Below, in pieces: positions 1 through 12,010 of a stretch of DNA of 64,000 bases. The translations under genes and the position numbers were made by a program. Location of the stretch: assembly GCF_018320785.1 (NCBI RefSeq), contig NC_054870.1:6679933-6743932 (forward strand), given 5' to 3'. The notes under the pieces were generated by a model, which saw only the letters and a program-made list of their open reading frames with translations, made no database searches and had not been told where the DNA came from. Positions within the stretch are counted from its first letter, which is position 1. Each line of letters begins with the position of its first letter. The DNA comes from Cheilinus undulatus (Eukaryota; Chordata; Actinopteri; Labriformes; Labridae).

Positions 1-99
1 CTTGGTGTGACACACACAGGCACACAACACAAAGGTTGAGTCAACTTTTAGACATTCTAACTGGCTTCAGGTGTGATTTCTAGATTTCCAGCACCTGTT

Positions 100-420
100 A
101 CTGCCACAGGTGAGTTTAAATGAGCATCACATGCTTGAAATAAAGTGATTTACCCACAGTTTTAAAAGGGTGCCAATAATTATATGTGACCCATTTTTGA
201 GTTTTGAGAAAAATTATGTCAATTTTGACTTTTTTTCTTTTGTGTTTTTGTGTTGTTTCAATGCACATAAAGGACCTAAAAATGTGTATACCAAAAACAT
301 TTGTAATTGCGACGTTTTCTGGGAGAAATGGTGTATTTTCTGGAAAAATTTTAGGGGTGCCAATACTTTCGTCCATGACTATACATAAAATCAGATATTT
401 CTTCTGAAAAATTATTAAAA
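100..420. repeat. Degenerate interspersed repeat, probably DNA-transposon derived
   Basis: The motif GGGTGCCAATA occurs near both ends in the same orientation (about 166 and 353), around an AT-rich core. The right part resembles the ends of fish Tc1-like elements as I remember them. No transposase is readable. The short open frames here have no domain or codon signal. The family is not certain. Confidence 0.35.
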
Positions 421-499
421 ACACAGTAGAGGTGTCTGCAGGGATCCTAATCTGTCTGTAATCTTTCTGTAATTTTTCGTATTTAGGTCAGTCTACTTG

Positions 500-820
500 T
501 GTTAGTGCTGGTGCAAAATGTCTCAAAAAAGTGGGGACAGGGCTACAAAAGGCTGGAAAAGTAAGTGCTCCTAATGAAAAACAGCTGGAGGAGCATTTTG
601 GTACTAATTCAGTTGATTGTCAACAGGTCAGTAACATGACTGGGTATAAAAGGAGCATTTTAGACAGGAAAAGGAAAGGAAGTAAAAGATGGGCTAATCA
701 TTGTCTGAGTTAAAGCTGAATCATGGAAAGAAGAAGCTGTATGTGAGCAGGATCCAGAAACGGTTCTGTTGTCAGGTAAATCAAAATGTTAAATTCTTTC
801 TGGAAAACACCAACACCGTC
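500..820 (+). mobile_element. Internally deleted Tc1-like transposon remnant (copy A)
   Basis: The blocks 519-705 and 711-815 are closely similar to blocks in copy B (11123-12010) and copy C (19085-20233). Shared stretches include the one starting ctcaaaaaagtggggacag and the one starting catggaaagaagaagctg. The middle of the transposase gene is missing, so two distant parts are joined. It cannot encode a protein. Confidence 0.7.
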
Positions 821-821
821 C

Positions 822-850
822 TGTGTGTGTGTGTGTGTGTGGGGGGGGGG
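822..850. repeat. (GT)n microsatellite followed by a G run
   Basis: About nine GT dinucleotides run directly into ten G residues. It abuts the right edge of the Tc1-like remnant. It is likely to be polymorphic in length. Confidence 0.9.
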
Positions 851-1099
851 TCCTTTGTCCTGTCATCCATGATGTTTATAGAGAATATCACAGCTTTAAA
901 CAGCACTGTGAATCAGGTTCGACCTGGCCTGACCTCTCTGGTCTTGGGCTTGGAGGTAAGTTTGACCTCCAGCAGCAACACTCATCTGATAGTGAAGTCA
1001 TTCTTTAGGGTGCAGATTACTTCAAACAATGACGTCAGTTTTGAAATTTATCATAAAAAAATAAATGTACACATCAGGAGAAATTAAAGGGAAAAAAGC

Positions 1100-3050
1100 T
1101 GATGTGAAGTCGAACCGCCATTCTTCCTTTTCCCAGAATCCTTTGTGCCGGTCGACCTCTTGCCTTGGACATGACGTGAAGCGTTGTGAAAGTGGAGCTT
1201 TGATTTGATTAAGTTTGTGTTGAATCAGCTTTGCGGTCACTCCAATCGGCGTGCAGCAGATTGAGCTTTAAGCGTGCTGATATTAAAAATCAGCAGGCTG
1301 TAAAACAATATGTAATCTAACAACATAATCGAACAATGTAATCTGACAGCACAATCATGTCCAAAATATGTTGCTGCTGCCACGACACACGATTAAAGTC
1401 CCAGGATTGGAAGATTTGTGTCCACACAGCTGCACTTCTTCTTAAAGTTTCACGCAAACGTTGGACTTTTCATTTCCTCGTATACGGCACGGCGATTTTA
1501 GGGAGATTTATTATCTTTTCAATCAGGATACTGTAATCTTCACATTTAAAAAAGGTAAAACATCAGGATTCATCTTTTGGAGGTCATGAGTGTAAATTCA
1601 TCTCTGGATGTTTAAACATCTGCAGCTCCAGGGCTCCTAACTGTTCCTGAAATGATCCACCCTTTGTCTGTTTGAGGCATTTAAAGGGTTAATCTGCTGT
1701 TTCACATCACATCTGTCTTTTTTACTTTAGTAACTTTGTCTTATTATGGCTAATGTTGATTAAAATTCTCTCCTGAAGGTCAGGACCTCAGGATATAACC
1801 ATATAACCATTTAAGGTAGGGATGGGCAATACATGAAGTTTTTAAGATATCTAAGTGTATTTCTGGAGGAGGTATAGGGTAATTTGTGGTTATTTAGTCA
1901 TCAGAAATTGCAAGCAAACTCCCTCACACACTCAAAATTGCACAAATATGTTAATGCTTGCACTTTTTCCCTGGCCGTGGTGCCAAAGCACACAAGCCTT
2001 CTTAGCTCACTTCTGACGTAAACATGGAAGTGCACTCTTAACAGCTTTTTTCCCTCATGATGAGAATTTTATGAATGAAACGTTGGTATTCTGTTTGGTA
2101 AATACACCTTTTTTAAACTGATCAGAGTGCAGAAATACAGATGAAACAAAAAAGCAGAGAACAGACAGAATTATTTTTATCCAAATGCATTTTCAGTGTG
2201 AAGCCTCGATGCGCCTTTAGAACCAGCTTGTTCACAAATTACACACCCCTACTATAATCTCCCTCCCTCATTGTAAACCTGCACAGAGGAGACAGCTGCA
2301 GGCCCTGTTTACACATCAACGTTTTCAGGAAAAAAAAAACGCTAAACTTAAGTAGCGTTTTGGCCGTCTGTTTACACAACTGTGTTTTGGTGCCTGAAAA
2401 CTGAACTTTGGAAACGGGCTCCAGAGTTAAAGTTTTTTAAAACACCCCTGTCTCTGTCTCTGTGTAAATAGGGAGAATGACACTTTCTGAAAACACACAT
2501 GCAAACTACGGCTGCAGTCAGTTGTCAAGCGTGAGTGTTGCAGCACTTTGAATCGAGCCATGGCAGCACGACCTGGGCCGTACTTTATCCTGCTGCGCTT
2601 TAAGCAGGAAGCGGTGAACTTTCTGAGAATATCCATGACAAATTAAAGACTGTAGGAGAAAAATGTGTCTGTGGACAATTAAACAGTCTCAAAGGAAATC
2701 TTTGTTTTGACAAGTCTGGTCTAGCGGCCAAGTATTTTTGAGTTTATATGTGCCGTGAAATTTCACTGCTGTGCTATGATGGTGATGAGGAGGATTTGGT
2801 GATGAATTAAAAAACTCTCGTGCACCTGTGTGTGATAGAAATGCTATATTATCAAAAATACATGAAAAACAGTGAATGTGCAGCACTGTCCTTGATATGT
2901 ACAGTAAATAACTTCACTACAGTGTTTCTGTGATCCTGCGTTCTTGTGTACACAGAGACTGTTTTTAAAATGTTGAAATCTAAACGTGGACCTATTTGAA
3001 AATGAAGACAGAAAATGAAGCAATCAAGGCCTTAGTTGGTTTTTGTTTGG
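1100..3050. other. No gene recognised; mostly unique AT-rich DNA
   Basis: I see no exon with splice sites plus a recognisable protein, and no clear transposon ends. The open frames here (for example 2427-2636 on the - strand) are short, lack homology that I know, and are likely to be chance. CpG dinucleotides are sparse. Confidence 0.5.
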
Positions 3051-3053
3051 TAG

Positions 3054-3111
3054 CCAAGGCTGCCCATAAAGGGAATGAATGGGGGAGCTTTCTGGGGCCC
3101 AGCCAGACTGG

Positions 3112-3147
<36 letters not shown>
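3054..3147. repeat. Left end of a dispersed repeat followed by a (TA)n microsatellite
   Basis: About 3054-3112 reads like the segment at 6872-6925: a 'gcccataaaggga' block, then 'tctggggcccagcca'. At 6925 that segment leads into a purine-rich array. Here it runs instead into about 17 TA units (3113-3147). This looks like a copy truncated by, or recombined with, the microsatellite. Confidence 0.6.
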
Positions 3148-3150
<3 letters not shown>

Positions 3151-3296
3151 AGGGATGTAACAGTACAGAAAAATTTTGGTTTGGTACGTACCTCAATTTT
3201 GAAGTCACGGTTAGGTACATAGGGTAATTAAAGCAAGTAAATAACAGATTTTTTAAAAGTGTATTTAATTATATAAAAATAAATAATTTTGATTCA

Positions 3297-3607
3297 CAGT
3301 GGTGCTGGAAAATGAGATAAAAAGTAAGTGTTTTTGATTAATTTTAACATTGTGATCGTATGATTCAGATATTAGCCTATTGCAGTGATCTGCTGTTAAA
3401 CTATCATTAGCCTTTTGCTTGTAATTAGCCTGCCAATTCTCATAACCTGATGAAATAATACACACGGTTAATTCACTGTGAAACCATAGACTGTATATAC
3501 CATAGACTGTAACAGCAGATCACTGCAATAGGCTAATATCTGAATCGTGCAATCACAATGTTAAAATTAATCAAAAACACTTTTTATCTAATTTTCCAAC
3601 ACCACTG
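3297..3607. repeat. Large imperfect palindrome, two arms of about 100 bp
   Basis: The arm 3297-3398 is nearly the exact reverse complement of 3510-3607. The differences are one 4-bp indel and about five substitutions. The spacer is 111 bp (3399-3509). The arms could form a long stem. The palindrome may be a fold-back element or an inverted duplication of a segment whose outer flanks are not shared. Confidence 0.85.
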
Positions 3608-4959
3608 TAACTCAAAAGCCACGTCAACAACATAGATGTCAAGATGTAGATGACACGTTCGCTATCTGATGGTACGCCTTTGGGGCCGCCATCTTGGCAA
3701 GGGCAAAAGAGTGAGAGTGCAACAGAGTTATATGGGCAGACTGCATTGAAAAAGTCAAATTCCTGTGCTGACGCCCACAGATACGATGGGTTTCTCGCTC
3801 TGATATTAGTAGTCTGGCTTTAAATATGTACAGGACTTCCGACCGGGTTATTTATTAAAAGTTGTTACCTTATTTAAAATACAATACACCCGCTGTTTTG
3901 GAAGGAAATGTGGAATCTTTCACTAGGTGTAATACTGACCGTCATCTGAATGTTAAAAGCCAGATTGGTCATTTTAATGTTGCTGGCAGAAAGCACCTCC
4001 TGGCTTTATGTATTTATTTTTTCACTGTGTTATTTTAATGTCATTAAATACAATACTTAAAATATAAAACTAGGTGATCTAAAATTTTTTGGCGTTAGTA
4101 AAGCACGCAGTTCTTATCGCCCACTCCAAAAATGCCTTCATTTTCTGCTGTCCCACAAACCAGTAAATCAGTCATCAGAAGACTGGTATTTGACTTAAAT
4201 GCAGGAAAATTCTCTCGTTTTAACGATGAGCATTATTATATGCACCACAGAGAGAGAGAGTCAGTGTGCACCGCGCTGTACAGACAGTGTGAGTATCAGT
4301 TTGATTTAGGCTTTTTAGAAAACATAAAGATGATCAAAGAAGCCAGGAACATTCAGCTTTAACTTTGCTCTTTCCTTCTTTGTTTTGCCACTTTTTGTTG
4401 TACCATAAAGAAGAAAATCATGAGAAATTAGAAATCACGTGACTCGTAGGGACTTTTACCTGTTGAGACTTTAGTTTTCCTCATGTAGCTCTCTCTCTCT
4501 CTCTCTGCCTCCCATCTGATGATCCGCTCAGAAAATTTTACTGGAATCTGCTAGCTCTGTGGGTGTTTAAGTCAGAAATCCATCCCCTGCATGAGTAATT
4601 AAGCCGAGATCGGCCGTTGTGTCCTCACATGGCTAATATGCACTGCAAACTCAAAAATCATCAGGTGAGAAAGGGCGTGACGACTCCCAGTGTATGCCTG
4701 CATGTAGCCTAGATTAAAGACCAGTTGCAAGATGAGAGGGAGAGAAATTATCTATATAAATCTATTTGGGGAAACAAAAACTATCTTATTATAGATTCTA
4801 AATATTCAATTACACATGTTCCCTGTACACCTCATAGACGTAATAGGATTTTTAATTTAAAGTTGATCAGACCCACAATAAGTACCTCGATTTAACTCCA
4901 GTAAGTAATCAGTATGATGTTCAAGCTTTCATCTTTATAACAAAACAAATTTCATGTAG

Positions 4960-5120
4960 ATTGGTTCAGGATTAAGCAAGGTAGGGCGGATTACAGGCGA
5001 AGTGGGCTTGTTTATAATGAGCGTTCACTAATCCCGCCAGTTCCAAGATGGCGGACCGGCAGATGCAAAGCGGCTACGTTTAATAGCTGTGGACGCTTCA
5101 TCTACGTATCCATATCTATG
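4960..5120. repeat. Degenerate interspersed repeat
   Basis: Phrases here such as 'ttccaagatggcgga' and a 'catatctatgg' end partly mirror 3483-3690, where 'ccatagactgtatata' is followed by 'gccgccatcttgg'. The two stretches may be opposite ends of one decayed element, or two copies in opposite orientation. No coding content was found. Confidence 0.35.
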
Positions 5121-5146
5121 GTCAACAACATCAATAAGCGTGTCCG

Positions 5147-5600
5147 AACGTGTGCATCACTTTTAAGTGTCCTCTGGAAACACTTCCGTTGTGTTGCGGT
5201 CTATTTGCAGCGCGTTTTTCTAATGTGTTGTTTTGGTCTTTGCAGCGCGTTTTCTAAATGCTGCGCATGTGTTGTCAAATTGATGAAGATGTTTGTGTGC
5301 ATCACTTTTAAGTGTCCTCTGGAAACACTTCCGTTGTGTTGCGGTGTATTTGCAGCGCGTTTTTCTAATGTGTTGCGGTGTATTTGCAGCGCGTTTTTCT
5401 AATGTGTTGTGGTCTATTTGCAGCGCGTTTTTCTAATGTGTTGTGGTCTATTTGCAGCGCGTTTTTCTAATGTGTTGTGGTCTATTTGCAGCGCGTTTTT
5501 CTAATGTGTTGTGTTGGTCTTTGCAGCGTGTTTTCTAAATGCTGCGCATGTGTTGTCAAATTGATGAAGATGTTTTCTTAATTTGCTTGTGTTTTGTCTT
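5147..5600. repeat. Minisatellite with higher-order structure
   Basis: A unit of about 34 bp, containing 'tttgcagcgcgtttttctaa' and 'tgtgttgtggtc', recurs about seven times. A longer block containing 'acttttaagtgtcctctgg' occurs near 5158 and again near 5306. A block with 'aaatgctgcgcatgtgttg' occurs near 5256 and 5535. So the 34-bp units are nested inside larger duplications. The frame open across 5118-5402 is a by-product. Confidence 0.85.
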
Positions 5601-5639
5601 TTTGCATGTGTTTTCTTAAGTTGCAGTGCTGTGAGCTTT

Positions 5640-6680
5640 CAGGGCCACCGTAGCAATGGGCAAAAAAGAGAGAAGAGTGTTGAAAAGGGGTTAAAATTTT
5701 GAAATATGTTAAAAAAAAGATGCAAAAACGGGGATAAAAGTGCCAAAAAATGTATTAAACCTGTAAAGCCAAGTGTTTCGTATTTGATGTGCAATTTTGC
5801 GTCATTGTTAAGTTAAAATGTTTTCTTAGGAATTTTAACATAAGATCAATTTCCAGAAGGAGCAGACAGGAGGTAGGAGCATGGCCCTGTCCAGCTGATA
5901 AATTTAGACATGTCCCTCCTCTCTGGGCCGTATTTATAAAACAAATCTGCCTCTATAAGATCCATTAATGTGTTTGCAGAGAGGGCTTAGTGCTGCTCTA
6001 TGAATTGTCTCTCTTATATGAGCTTATTGTGGAGAATCTGCTGCTGTCAACATCTGGACTCATGTTAAACTCACGCAACAGTTGCATTATCACGGTGAAC
6101 TCTGTGGTACAACAACTCACTCGCTGTTTGTTGTGGATGAACTCGGACCAATCAGGTCACTGAAAGATTCACATAAACACACATGGATTAACACTTAATG
6201 GAATGCTAAAACAACAAACACTGATTAGCTGTCATCAGACCGATCAATAACTGGTTTCTGCAGTAACATGCTCTACAACAGCGTCTCTCTCTGAGGTTTA
6301 ATGTCCCAGGATTGTTCCTGTATAAGAGCAGATTGTTAGAGACATTAAAGCTGGCTGTTGTTTTTATCTTTATCACTGAAGTGTTGGTTCAATTACACCG
6401 AGTCACGCATGCAAGAGGATGAAGGAAATCCAGCAATAACATCTTCACAAAGAGCCTGTTTACATTTAAGAATGGACAGGATGAGACACCAAGTGACTGC
6501 ACTTTAGTACTTTAGTTCACACTCTGAACCAGAGATGACCTACCACTGGAACTTACTGCCTCCTATAAACAACAGCCCAAAAGTGGTTCACTGGGACTCT
6601 GGCTTATGGCGGTCTGTTTCTGGCTTGTCTTGTGTTGGGTTTTTATTGGTGTCTAACAAGTTTCCCACAAGATTTATTGC
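5640..6680. other. No gene recognised
   Basis: Non-repetitive DNA of mixed composition. I find no convincing exon, RNA gene or transposon end. Confidence 0.45.
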
Positions 6681-6686
6681 CTAAAT

Positions 6687-7738
6687 CAGTGGTTTTCCAA
6701 CTGTTTTTGCCCAAGGCACACCTAAGGTTAAGCCAAAATCCCAAGGCACACCATATTTAAATTGATTTTTTCTGCTTTGTATAGTGTCTTTGAGTTTTAT
6801 GAAAATCACTTTATAAATAAAATTTATTATTATTATTATTATTATACAAAATAGACTTTTTAAATAATGTTACAGTCAAGGTGGCCTATAAGGGAAGATA
6901 AAGGGAGAGCCTTCTGGGGCCTAGCCAAAAGTGGGCAAAAAGTGGCAAAACAAAGTTAGAAATTGGCAAAAACTTGTTGAAAGTGTGAAAATAGTGGTAA
7001 AAATGGATTACAAGTGTCCTAAAAGGATTAAATGTTGTAGAAAGATGGTAAAATTGGGTGAAAAATGATTTAAAAATGTCAAAATTGGGCAATAAAGTGG
7101 TCAAACAAAGGCAAAAATGGGCTAAAAGGTGGCAAAATAGATCACAAATGGCAGAAAGTGGCAAGAAGGGTTAGTTGCTGAGAGGAGGTAAAAAGGGGTT
7201 AAAAGTGACGGAAAGACATGGCAAAAATGGCCAAACAATAGCAAAATTGGATGAAAAAAATGGCAAATGTAGCTAAAATGGGTTAAATGTGGCAAAAAAA
7301 ATAAAAGTGGCAAAAATGGGTGAAAAGTAGTAATAAGAAGTGTCAAAATGCTAAAAAGCAGCAAAATGGTTTAAGTTGTCAAAAGAAGTGGCAAAAATGG
7401 ATAATTGGTTAACTTAGTTAAAAATAGCATGAATAAATAATTTCAACACCAATTTCAACCAATAATAGCTTGCCAGGCTTTTCATCTCTTAATGAAGTAA
7501 CTGTTAGCCAGGATGCTAGCACCAGTGCGACTGATCCAACATACATACACTGATATCATCAATAAATCCTAACTGGTTAGGTCACATTCTCTGGGGTTTT
7601 TCAGGGGTCCAGCCAGATCTGTGGGCAGGCCTGGTTACAGTACTTACCATAAAGTTGTAGTATTAACATATTTCCCACTGCACACCTGGACTTGCCTTAA
7701 GGCACACTAGTGTGCCTTGCCGCACCATATAACCCCTG
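6687..7738. mobile_element. hAT-like non-autonomous element containing a purine-rich tandem array
   Basis: The left end reads CAGTGGTTTTCCAACTG, then 'ccaaggcacacc'. The right end, reverse-complemented, reads CAGGGGTTATATGGTGC, then 'ggcaaggcacac'. The 8-bp flanks gcctaaat (6679-6686) and gtctaaag (7739-7746) match at 6 of 8 positions, as expected of a decayed hAT target duplication. The core (about 6925-7400) is a degenerate array of motifs like 'gcaaaaatgggttaaaagtg'. It is purine-rich on the + strand, which leaves low-complexity frames open on the - strand. No transposase is seen. Confidence 0.65.
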
Positions 7739-7746
7739 GTCTAAAG

Positions 7747-7917
7747 CAGTGGTTCTCAAATGGTCTGTCTCGTGGCAAATCTAATGTGCCTGGGGAACTT
7801 GTACAACCATGATATTTCTACAACTACACAACTATTGTGACATACTTTAAGGAGGCTATTTTGTTTGGATATGGTGTTCTTTGAGCTTTTGGTTTAATCT
7901 TAGGTTGAAAACCACTG
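7747..7917. mobile_element. hAT-type MITE, 171 bp
   Basis: The left end CAGTGGTTCTCAAATGG and the right end, reverse-complemented, CAGTGGTTTTCAACCTA form typical hAT terminal inverted repeats. The element sits 8 bp from the right end of the 6687-7738 element, so the two share the flank gtctaaag. The right flank (gtgaaaat) matches only weakly. Confidence 0.65.
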
Positions 7918-8209
7918 GTGAAAATAGTGAATCAGTTTGTCCTTTAAAGACACATTTATGACAACATGAGGGGGAAAAGCCATTAAAGAGGGTCAGCAAG
8001 CCTCTTAGCTCATGGCAGTGAGTATATTTGCTATACAAGTAACACAGAAAATTAGCCACAAGCTAAGAGGCTAGTGTTGCCTCTTTAACAGCTTTTCTTC
8101 CTCATGTTGTCATAAAAATGCTTTAGAAGGACACACTGGTATAATATTTTGACATAAACCTTGGGAAGTAGTGGTTAGTATGCCAATTAGAATGGCCTGC
8201 CTGCAAAAG

Positions 8210-8415
8210 GCATGGCTGGAATGTTTTATAGATTTAAAGGATGACATCATCAAAGGCAGAGGATGGAATGTTGGTGAAGCCGAGGATGTTGGAGGCCCTT
8301 TCCCTCCACTTTTGCCAAATAGTAGACCATAGTTGGCAACTTTTGCAAAGTTCAGCAACCAGAGCTGCCAAAGTTTTTTGCCAACTCTGGTTCCAAAAGT
8401 AAAATTCACAATTCA
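8210..8415. repeat. Short member of the 46-bp repeat family with its terminal module
   Basis: About one and a half 46-bp monomers are present (a 'gatgacatcatcaaaggc' core, then 'ggatggaatgttggtgaagc'). They lead into the terminal module 'ccacttttgccaaatagtag', 'ccatagttggcaactttt'. The same module is found near 33545, 43630, 44290, 50890, 55635 and 58190. Confidence 0.75.
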
Positions 8416-9169
8416 AATCCCCCATAGACATTTAGCAAAATCCTTATTGTAACACTTTGAATGCCTGAACCTGAAGCTAAGCAGCCACCTGAATAATCAT
8501 GACTAATAAACTGAAGCTGAAATAGTGTTTGAAAACAGAGAAAATGGCAAAGGTACAAGAATGTGTTCTTTATGAGGATAAAGAAACCTTGTGTTTAAAA
8601 TTCCAAAATGATTCAGTGGTAAGGACAGTTTTAAGCTATCAGACCATATGTGTTGCTTTTTTCTACACTTATCTTTATTGTAGTGTTTACATTTTAAATG
8701 ATAATGTCATATACAGTATACTAGTTGGAGTATATTTTCCTTCATACAGCATGGCGGCAGTGTTGTCATCATAAACGGTCAACAGTCTTTGCTTGCAAAG
8801 ATGGTAGAAGTTTCTATGGTTTCCGGAGACCCCGGCAATCAGAGAAATCGCTGTGACACTCTAGGATTGTGGGTATTGTAGTAGTGTTGGCAGAGGTCGC
8901 AAATAACAAATGTTTTTCTTAGAAAGAAGTTGATATCTTACAAACTTCAGGAGAATATACAATTGTTTTTCACTCAGGTAGAACGTGGTCGGTCTGACTT
9001 GATAATTCTTCTACTTCTGATAATATGGCTAATAAACAAATGTGCTATGAGGAAAATGAATGGGAGTTTTACTCACAGAACCACCAGCTCAATTTGGTAA
9101 ACATTAAGGGGGAGAAAGATTCTATCCTCACATTAAAAACGGATGTAATCCAAGCTTAAACTAAACTCT

Positions 9170-9905
9170 ATCTTCACCTTTGAAGATGATGTCATCAGAG
9201 CTTACAAAACATTCCATCTTTGCCTTCCAAGATGATTTTTATCAGAGCTTATTAAATATTCCATCTCTGCCTTTGAAGATGATTTCATCATGACTTACAA
9301 AGCATTTTAACCTCGCCTTTGAAAATGATGTTGTCATAGCTTATAAAACATTCCGTCTTCTGCCTTTAAATATGATGTCATCACAGCTTATGAAATATTC
9401 AATTCATGCCTTTGAAGATGATGCAATCAGAGCTTTTGAAACATTCTATCTCTGACTTTCAAGATGATGTCCTCAAGGTTCATAAAACATTCTATACTCC
9501 CCTTTAAAGATGATTTTTATCAGAGCTTATAAAACATTCCATCTCTGCCTTTGAAGTTGATGTCATCACAGCTTACAAAACATTCCATCACTGCCTTTGA
9601 AGTTGATGTCATCACAGCTTACAAAACATTCCATCACTGCCTTTGAAGACAATCTCATCAGTTCTTATAAAACATTCCATCCTCTGCCTTTGAAGACAAT
9701 GTCATCACAGCTTATAAAACATTGCATCTCTGCCTTTCAAGATGATGTCATCAGATCTTAAAAAGCATTCTATTCTCACCTTTAAAGATGATGTCATCTA
9801 AGCCTTATAAAACATTCTGTCCTCTGCCTTTGAATATGATGTCATCACAGCTTATAAAACATTCCCTCTTTGTCTTTGAAGAGGATGTCAAAGGTCGTCA
9901 TACAA
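9170..9905. repeat. 46-bp tandem array, about 16 monomers
   Basis: Each unit contains a 'gatgatgtcatca' palindromic core, 'gcttataaaacattccatc' and 'tctgcctttgaa'. Spacing between identical positions (for example 9571 and 9617) is 46 bp. It is in the opposite orientation to the array at 31500-33545. No protein is implied. Confidence 0.9.
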
Positions 9906-11120
9906 CACTTAAAAGACACAAACCCATGTTGTCAGTTTTGCACCAGACCTGGTCCAGGTTGGAGGGATGATTTTGTAAATGAAATGGTCATTACAGAGGG
10001 ACAGAGAGAGAAGGACAGACTACTGCTGACATGGTTTGATCTTTACATCCGTAACAGTTTATTAAAGGTGTGGGAGTGGATGCAGCATGTGGACGAACTG
10101 TTCAGTAAAATGTAGGTATTTTCAAAAATACCAACCTATGTGTGGACAGAGCCTTAAAGTCAACATGTCTCATCATGTGACGTCTTTTTAAACATATGAG
10201 AACATTATTCTCTCTCACTAGCATTTATCTAAACCTGTTTTTATATATATATGTAAGGTTAGTTTCTCTGTATCTCCATTTGACAGTGAGATGGTTCAGT
10301 CCCTGCAGACTAAATACATGATTTTTCTTTTCCTCCCCTTTTTCATTTGGCCGGCCTGCGTTATTACAGGCCAATCCAATTTTCATTTACTAGCATGGCT
10401 CCTTCCTAGATGAGGGCTGAGGGGGATAAGTGAGTAAAACCACTTTGTTTCATTATATAATGTTGGAGCACAGCCCGCTGCAGCAGCAAATATAATAATA
10501 TTAATGGGATAATTTAATGCAATTTTCTTTATTTGATGCACTCTGACTCGGACGGCTAATCTGAAGGCATTGTTTAAAATAGATTGAAAAATGAAAGAAG
10601 TCCAAACAGCTAATCCTTCACTGAGGTCAGACCAGCTCGTACCAACACGTACGTTTACTCTACTGCAGGAGGAGCATCATCTTTGATTTCCTGTTTATTC
10701 TATATAAACATGTACTTTTTTAGGAACATGGCGTCTGACAGAATAATTCACTGATAATCCAAAAAATAGAGGTCAGCATTCGACCCTGCTGATGGAAATA
10801 AAGTGAGCTCAGATCCAGAATACAGGCGGTTGTAACAGTCATGGAGGTCAAATGATGATGAAGAGCCAGGAGACGTTTAGAACTGGACTCTACACCTCCA
10901 GTCACCAGCACTCCCAGCACGGGGTTGCATTCGCATCTCCTGCAGACCTTGTTCAAGCCTACATGAATCAGGCCTAGACCCCTTCCTTAAGAGGACTTGG
11001 GGTCACGTGAACTCAGATCCAGGTTTCAAATGTGGCTGATTTGAGCCATGACATTAAAATGACCAGAAGGCCCACATGAGGATCTGAAGTCAGGAGATGG
11101 ATCATAACTGGTCATATTTA
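9906..11120. other. No gene recognised
   Basis: Mostly unique sequence. The AT-rich stretch 10440-10640 contains several TAAT-type sites and no repeats, and could be conserved non-coding DNA. This cannot be tested without comparison. No splice-consistent exon was found. Confidence 0.4.
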
Positions 11121-11122
11121 TG

Positions 11123-12010
11123 GACAACCTGATTCCAAAAAAGTTGGGACACTATGTAAAATATAAATAAAAACAGAAATCAATGATTGTCAGAGCTCAT
11201 AAACCCATATTTTACTCACAATAGAACATCAACAACATATCAGATGTAGAAACCGAGAATTTTTCCTGTTTCATTAAAAACATTAGCTTCTTTTAAATTT
11301 GATGGAAGCAACAAATCTCAATAAAGTAGGGGCAGTGCAACAAAAGGCTATTGAAAAACAGCTGGAGGAGTATTTTGGTACTAATTGGGTTAATTCTCAA
11401 CAGGTCATGACTGGGTCCAAAAGGAGCATTTTAGAGAGGCAGGGTCTCAGAAGAAAAGATGGGCAACGGTTCACAAATCAGTGAAAAACTGCATCTGAAA
11501 ATCGTGGAACAATATCAGAAAAAATGTTCCTCAACGTAAAGGAATGAAAACTTTGAATATCTCACCATATACAGTCTAGAATATCATCAAAAGATTCAGA
11601 GAATCTGGAGAAATCTCAGTGAGCACGGGATTCAGCTGAGGTGGCCCTCAGGGACCACTGCATAAAAAAACAGGCATGATTCTGTAAACTACGGTTACCT
11701 TGCACTGTATCATGGAAAGAAGAAGTCAAATGTGAACAGGATCCAGGAACACCGCCATCTTCTCTGGACCAAAGCTCATTTAAAATCGACTTAGGCTATA
11801 TGGAAAACTGTTCTGTGGTCACGTGAAGCAAAATTTGAATTTTTTTTTTTTTGGCAGCCACAGACACCGTGAGGAGAGAGACCATCTACCTTGTTATCCT
11901 GGCACAGTTCTAAAGCCTGCAGCTCTGACAGTAAAGGGTTGTATCAGAGCCAATGGCCTGGGCAGCTTACACATCTGGAAAAGCACTGAAAAGTACTAAT
12001 AGTACCATTA
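11123..12010 (+). mobile_element. Tc1-like transposon, decayed (copy B)
   Basis: It starts with an 'aaaaaagttgggacac' terminus. It continues through the region that normally encodes the helix-turn-helix and the start of the DDE domain of a Tc1-type transposase ('acagctggaggag', 'aaaaggagcattttagagag', 'aatatctcaccatatacag'). It skips about 100 bp near 11690 relative to copy C and stops near 12010, so the 3' part is missing. Frames are broken. Confidence 0.75.

Noticed and set aside
4132-4362. 76-codon frame beginning MPSFSAVPQTSKSV
   Set aside because: Not recognised, no splice or promoter context, and beside decayed repeats. A decayed repeat-derived fragment or chance is more likely.
5118-5402. 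A 94-codon cysteine-rich protein
   Set aside because: The frame runs through 34-bp minisatellite units. The cysteines come from repeated 'tgttg/tgcagc' text, and the frame has no signal peptide or family match.
9170-9905. CRISPR array
   Set aside because: Regular 46-bp spacing looks superficially similar, but there are no unique spacers (the whole unit repeats), no cas genes, and this is eukaryotic DNA.
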